A program made the translations under genes and the position numbers. Positions 6,115 to 9,179 of a stretch of DNA of 9,179 nt are shown here, piece after piece; position 1 is the stretch's first letter; each line of letters starts with the position of its first letter. The DNA lies in the NCBI GenBank assembly GCA_026785965.1, contig JAJAYY010000026.1:1-9179 (forward strand). The letters are read 5' to 3'. Source of the DNA: Sphingomonas bacterium. Lineage in GTDB: Bacteria > Pseudomonadota > Alphaproteobacteria > Sphingomonadales > Sphingomonadaceae. Below the pieces are notes generated by a model. That model worked only from the letters and a program-made list of their open reading frames with translations. It was not told the origin of the DNA and searched no databases.

Positions 6115-7118
6115 GGAAAAATCCCCATATTTGAAAGGCCTGCGCCCTCGTCGAGGCCAAGCATAAGGTTCGCGCACTGGATCATCTGCCCCGCCGCGCC
6201 CTTGCCGAGATTGTCGATTGCCGCGATCGCGACCACCATCCCGGTGCGCTCGTCAAACCGCGCCGTGACGAATGCTGCGTTCGACCCGGCGGCCCATTTG
6301 GTCTCGGGCGGCGCCTCGCCGACAAGGACGAAGCGCTCGCCGGCATAGGCCTCACGCAGGATCGCCAGCGGATCGCTCGGCCGCGTCGCGCGGGCATAGC
6401 AGGTCGCCAATATCCCGCGGCTCATCGGCACCAGGTGCGGGGTGAATAGCACCTCGCCGCCGATCATCATCTCGATCTCGGCGGTGTGGCGGTGATTGAG
6501 CAATCCGTAAGCGCGCATATTGCCTTCGACGCTGCAATAATGCGTCCCCCCGCTCGCCGCACGTCCGGCGCCGCTCACGCCCGAGGCGGCGTCGACGATG
6601 ATCCCCTTGGGCTCGATCGCCCCTGCCGCGATCAACGGGCGCAACGCCAGGCTCGCCGCGGTCGGGTAGCAGCCCGGCGCCGCAACCCGCTTCGATCCGG
6701 CGATCTCGCCGCGGGTAAACTCCGGCAGCCCGTAGACGAAGCTGCCGATCAGCTCGGGCCGCGCGTGCGCCTCGCCGTACCAGCGTTCATAATCGGCGCC
6801 GCTATCAAGCCGGAAGTCAGCGCCGAGATCGACCAGCGGCACCCCCGGCGCGAGCAAGTCGTCGGCCAGCCGCTGGGTCTCGCCATGCGGCAAGGCGGCG
6901 AGGATCAAGTCGCTTTCGGCGAGCAGCGCGGGATCCCACGCCGCAAACCGCAGCTCCGGGTAAGCTAACGACAGATGCGGGCAAAGCTCGGCCACCGGGC
7001 GCCCCGCCGCCGAGGCCCCGAACGCCACCGCGACTTCAAGCTCGGGGTGGCCCGCGATGAGCCGCATCAGCTCACCGCCGACATAGCCCGATGCACCAAG
7101 GATGGAGACTTGAATCAT
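6111..7118 (-). CDS. argC: N-acetyl-gamma-glutamyl-phosphate reductase
   Basis: 335 residues from ATG 7118. It reduces N-acetylglutamyl phosphate to the semialdehyde with NADPH, the third step of arginine synthesis. The Rossmann nucleotide-binding motif is GASGYVGG (8-15). The catalytic cysteine is C150 in AAPGCYPT, with SGVSGAGR (179-186) following, and H211 in NHRHTAEIE matches the catalytic histidine. It is the common long form of about 335-350 residues, not the shorter form of about 310 residues that many alphaproteobacteria carry. A TTG at 7133 would add five residues but has no ribosome binding site and lies within the putative operator; ATG 7118 gives the standard start [12 protein letters not shown]. 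There is also no clear Shine-Dalgarno site before ATG 7118. The stop overlaps the argJ start (ATGA). First gene of the arg operon. Confidence 0.95.
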   Translation of the reverse strand: MIQVSILGASGYVGGELMRLIAGHPELEVAVAFGASAAGRPVAELCPHLSLAYPELRFAAWDPALLAESDLILAALPHGETQRLADDLLAPGVPLVDLGADFRLDSGADYERWYGEAHARPELIGSFVYGLPEFTRGEIAGSKRVAAPGCYPTAASLALRPLIAAGAIEPKGIIVDAASGVSGAGRAASGGTHYCSVEGNMRAYGLLNHRHTAEIEMMIGGEVLFTPHLVPMSRGILATCYARATRPSDPLAILREAYAGERFVLVGEAPPETKWAAGSNAAFVTARFDERTGMVVAIAAIDNLGKGAAGQMIQCANLMLGLDEGAGLSNMGIFP

Positions 7119-7152
7119 TGCGGCTATATGCAAATTGCCGCATAAATATACA
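7119..7152 (-). promoter_or_regulatory. Putative tandem ARG boxes (ArgR operator) before argC
   Basis: Read on the minus strand, TGTATATTTATGCG (7139-7152) matches the E. coli ARG-box core TGAATWWWWATTCA at 11 of 14 positions. TGCATATAGCCGCA (7119-7132) matches at 9 of 14, with a good left half. Their centres are 20 bp apart, close to the 20-21 bp spacing of paired boxes in known operators. The pair sits directly before argC, whose operon encodes ArgR. A 6-bp inverted repeat, TGCGGC/GCCGCA (7137-7142/7119-7124), overlaps both. Consensus from established knowledge; operator function is inferred. Confidence 0.45.
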
Positions 7153-7153
7153 A
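7125..7153 (-). promoter_or_regulatory. Possible argC promoter overlapping the operator
   Basis: On the minus strand TTGTAT (7148-7153) and CATATA (7125-7130) are spaced by 17 bp. The -10-like element ends 6 nt before ATG 7118, so transcription could start at or next to the start codon. An alternative -10, TATATT (7145-7150), matches the sigma-70 consensus at 5 of 6 but has no -35 partner. Either would be covered by ArgR bound to the boxes. Confidence 0.28.
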
Positions 7154-7160
7154 GCGAGGA

Positions 7161-8324
7161 CTAATCCAGATCGGTGATCCGCACCGCACCAGCGGCGGCA
7201 ATTGCGCGTTGGCGGGCCTCGTCGACGTCGCTGCCGAGCGCTAGCGCTACTCCCATGCGCCGCTTTGGCAGCGTTTCCGGCTTGGCGAACAGCCGGATAT
7301 CGGCGCCGTCGCGCATCGCCTCGGCGATCCCCTCATAGTCGAAATTGTGGCTCTCGCGCTCGGCCAGGATTACCGCCGAAGCGGCCGCGCCGGCGCTGGC
7401 AATCTCGCCGATCGGCAGCCCGAGGATCGCGCGCAGGTGAAGCTCGAACTCGTTGGGCGACTGGCCGATCAGCGTGACCATTCCGGTGTCGTGCGGCCGC
7501 GGGCTCAATTCGGAGAAGATCGCACGCGCTTGGTCCCCTTGGCCGGCGATGAAGAATTCGACCCCGAACAATCCGTATCCGCCCAGCGCGGTGACGACCT
7601 TTTCGGCTTGCTCCTCGGCCGATTTCAGCACGCCCGCGTCCATCTCCGCGGGCTGCCAACTGGTGCGGTAATCGCCGCTTTCCTGATGATGCCCGATCGG
7701 CGCGCAGAACCGCACCCCGTCGCGCGTCGCGACGGTCAGCAAGGTGATCTCATAATCGAAGTCGATAAACTCCTCGACGATCACGCGCGGGCGGTCGCCG
7801 CGCATGTTGGCGACGGCATAATCGAACGCGGTGCCAAGCTCGGCCTCAGTCCGCGCCACGCTTTGGCCCTTGCCGCTCGACGACATCACCGGCTTGACCA
7901 CCGCAGGCAAGCCGACGTCGGCCGCGATCGCCTGCTCGCGCGATTCGGCGAAGATGTAGCGCGACGTGATCAGTCCCAGCTTATGCGCTGCGAAATCGCG
8001 GATGCCGTCGCGGTTCATGGTCAGCTGGACTGCCTTGGCCGACGGCACGACATGCCAGCCCTCGCTTTCGAGGGTCGCCAGCATATCGGTGTCGATCGCC
8101 TCGATCTCGGGCACAATATGATCGGGCCGGTGCTTTTCCACCGCGCGGCGAAGCGCCGCCCCGTCGAGCATCGAGAAGACTTCGCGCGCGTCGCTGACCT
8201 GCATCGCCGGGGCATCGTCATAGCGGTCGCACGCGATTACCCGGCACCCGAGCCGCTTGGCGGCGATCGCGAACTCGCGCCCCAATTCGCCCGATCCGAG
8301 CAGCATCAGCGTGGCCAAATACAT
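7161..8324 (-). CDS. purT: Formate-dependent phosphoribosylglycinamide formyltransferase PurT
   Basis: 387 residues from ATG 8324, chosen over an in-frame upstream start at 8360 because AAAGGAG lies 5 nt before it. PurT makes formyl-GAR from GAR, formate and ATP, the folate-independent alternative to PurN in purine synthesis. It is an ATP-grasp enzyme. The N-terminal GAR-binding region has LLGSGELG (8-15) and VPEIEAI (71-77). The ATP-grasp part has K144 in VVKPVMSSSGKGQS (142-155), metal-binding E256 and E272, and SPRPHDTGMV (274-283). The C-terminal LFAKPE (345-350) and R355 match E. coli PurT. Length is close to the E. coli protein (392). It ends 42 bp before argC in the same direction, so some read-through into the arg operon is possible, although the ARG-box-like sites suggest argC has its own promoter. 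Confidence 0.95.
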   Translation of the reverse strand: MYLATLMLLGSGELGREFAIAAKRLGCRVIACDRYDDAPAMQVSDAREVFSMLDGAALRRAVEKHRPDHIVPEIEAIDTDMLATLESEGWHVVPSAKAVQLTMNRDGIRDFAAHKLGLITSRYIFAESREQAIAADVGLPAVVKPVMSSSGKGQSVARTEAELGTAFDYAVANMRGDRPRVIVEEFIDFDYEITLLTVATRDGVRFCAPIGHHQESGDYRTSWQPAEMDAGVLKSAEEQAEKVVTALGGYGLFGVEFFIAGQGDQARAIFSELSPRPHDTGMVTLIGQSPNEFELHLRAILGLPIGEIASAGAAASAVILAERESHNFDYEGIAEAMRDGADIRLFAKPETLPKRRMGVALALGSDVDEARQRAIAAAGAVRITDLD

Positions 8325-8329
8325 TGCCA

Positions 8330-8336
8330 CTCCTTT
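8330..8336 (-). promoter_or_regulatory. Ribosome binding site of purT
   Basis: AAAGGAG on the minus strand, 5 nt before ATG 8324. It fixes the start and excludes the 12-residue longer frame from 8360. Confidence 0.75.
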
Positions 8337-8365
8337 AGCCGCCCCGCGCCCGCGACCCAAGGGGC

Positions 8366-8391
8366 TTGCGTTCGTCGCGCCGCGCTATGAG
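8366..8391 (+). promoter_or_regulatory. Possible promoter of the cyclophilin gene
   Basis: TTGCGTT (8366-8372) and GCTATGAG (8384-8391) are spaced by 11 bp, fitting the Caulobacter-type housekeeping pattern (TTGAC-like, 10-14 bp, GCTA-like). The start point would lie about 25-30 nt before the ATG. It is in the purT/cyclophilin divergent gap; no matching purT promoter was recognised there. Confidence 0.4.
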
Positions 8392-8422
8392 GGTAGGGCA
8401 GTCCTTCTTCTTAGGAGCCGTC

Positions 8423-9179
8423 ATGCGCGCCTTGATCCTGCCCCTCGCTTTGCTTGCCGCCACCGCCACCGCCGCCGCACCGCTCAAAAAACTCACCCCG
8501 ACCGATATCATCGATGCCGCGCCGGCCTCGGCCTGGCGCGAGATCCCGGCGCGGGATTTGATGGTCATGACCCTGGAAGGCGGCGGCAAGGTCGTCATTC
8601 AGCTCGCCCCGCGCTTCGCCCCGGTTCATGCCGAAAATATCCGGCGGATGGCGGGCGGCGGATATTGGCGCGGCGCGGCGGTCTATCGGGTGCAGGACAA
8701 TTATGTCGCGCAGTGGGGGATCAACGAAGAGAAACGCGATCTTCCGCGCGGCGCAGTGGCCAAGCCGCCGCATGAATATTGGCGCAGTGCAAAGGGGCTA
8801 CAGATCACGCCTTTCCCCTATCGCGATAGCTATGCGCCGCGCGCCGGCTATGTTGACGGCTGGCCGGTTGCGCTGGAGAATGACGGGACCGCCAACCTCA
8901 CGCATTGCTACGGCTATGTCGGCGTGGCGCGCGACCTTTACCCTGACACCGGCACCGGCGGCGAGCTTTACGCGATCATCGGCCATGCGCCGCGCGCGCT
9001 CGACCGCAACATCACCGTCGTTGGCCGGGTGGTGTCGGGGATCGAACAGCTCAGCGCCTTGCCGCGAGGGACCGAAACGATGGGCTTCTACAAAGAAGGT
9101 CTGGTCGCCAAGCCGATCACCGCGGTGACGCTGGCCTCGGCAATGGCGGCGGCGGAGCGGCCGCGGTTCCGCTATCTTG
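8423..9179 (+). CDS. Exported cyclophilin-type peptidyl-prolyl cis-trans isomerase (truncated at window end)
   Basis: 252 codons are visible and the frame is still open at the window end. The start ATG 8423 has AGGAG (8413-8417) 5 nt upstream. Residues 1-19 are a signal peptide (R2, a Leu/Ala-rich core, TATAAAP), so the enzyme should be periplasmic and help fold exported proteins. The cyclophilin domain spans about 45-240: [21 protein letters not shown] (57-77, the entry strand and helix), then [16 protein letters not shown] (84-99), where R89 matches the catalytic arginine (R55 of human CypA) and Tyr replaces the usual His before it. [20 protein letters not shown] (187-206) is the characteristic C-terminal part. 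Between them lies a family-specific insert of about 60 residues (100-160), where the usual GG after the Q is replaced. The sequence strongly resembles Sphingomonas peptidyl-prolyl isomerases. Divergent from purT. Confidence 0.88.
   Translation, partial: MRALILPLALLAATATAAAPLKKLTPTDIIDAAPASAWREIPARDLMVMTLEGGGKVVIQLAPRFAPVHAENIRRMAGGGYWRGAAVYRVQDNYVAQWGINEEKRDLPRGAVAKPPHEYWRSAKGLQITPFPYRDSYAPRAGYVDGWPVALENDGTANLTHCYGYVGVARDLYPDTGTGGELYAIIGHAPRALDRNITVVGRVVSGIEQLSALPRGTETMGFYKEGLVAKPITAVTLASAMAAAERPRFRYL

Noticed and set aside
5042..6160. 372-codon frame overlapping argJ in another minus-strand frame
   Set aside because: Arg-rich frameshifted translation of argJ. The true frame carries all ArgJ motifs.
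6115..6177. 21-residue longer start for argJ
   Set aside because: It would overlap the conserved end of argC, and the sequence does not resemble the family N-terminus. The ATGA overlap start at 6114 fits the other two junctions.
7347..8390. 347-codon open frame on the plus strand opposite purT
   Set aside because: Shadow of purT, which matches its family along its whole length. There is no ribosome binding site and no domain.
1..9179. CRISPR array, tRNA, rRNA, riboswitch, insertion sequence or phage genes
   Set aside because: Looked for on both strands. No regularly spaced repeats, no cloverleaf-type sequences, no transposase or integrase motifs, and no conserved riboswitch core were seen.

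Overview
The window is GC-rich DNA with a strong G/C bias at third codon positions. It most likely comes from the chromosome of an alphaproteobacterium, probably one of the Sphingomonadales. This is inferred from the 41-residue C-minus type ribosomal protein L36, the style of the exported cyclophilin and of the M28 peptidase with a PA domain, and promoter-like elements of the TTGAC/GCTA type. No rRNA, tRNA, CRISPR array, insertion sequence or phage gene is visible.

Left part (1-3115). A cytosolic M14 zinc carboxypeptidase, cut by the window edge and on the minus strand, is divergent from an exported M28 metallopeptidase on the plus strand, with 178 bp between them. Next on the plus strand are rpmJ (ribosomal protein L36) with its own promoter-like element and a terminator hairpin, and a small 88-residue secreted protein of unknown function that ends at a strong terminator.

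Central part (3120-8324, all minus strand). In transcription order this is purT, a 42-bp gap, argC, argJ, argB, argR and a small lipoprotein gene. The four arg genes are joined by three consecutive 4-bp ATGA stop/start overlaps, so they are almost certainly one translationally coupled operon. The lipoprotein gene follows argR after 24 bp and probably shares its transcript. ArgJ makes N-acetylglutamate (by recycling acetyl from N-acetylornithine), ArgB phosphorylates it and ArgC reduces the acyl phosphate. ArgR is the arginine-responsive repressor, so the operon encodes its own probable regulator. The purT-argC gap holds a good match to an ARG box and a weaker second one about 20 bp away, overlapping plausible promoter elements; this would close an autoregulatory loop. 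PurT is the formate-dependent GAR transformylase of purine synthesis.

Right part (8423 to the edge). A periplasmic cyclophilin-type peptidyl-prolyl isomerase, divergent from purT, is cut by the window end.

The most interesting point is the arg operon. The gene order argC-argJ-argB-argR, the 335-residue ArgC type, the Gram-positive-like ArgR and the C-terminal motifs of ArgJ and ArgB resemble, from memory, actinobacterial and Firmicute proteins more than the usual alphaproteobacterial forms. Acquisition by horizontal transfer is a testable hypothesis. I see no clearly novel defence or mobile system.
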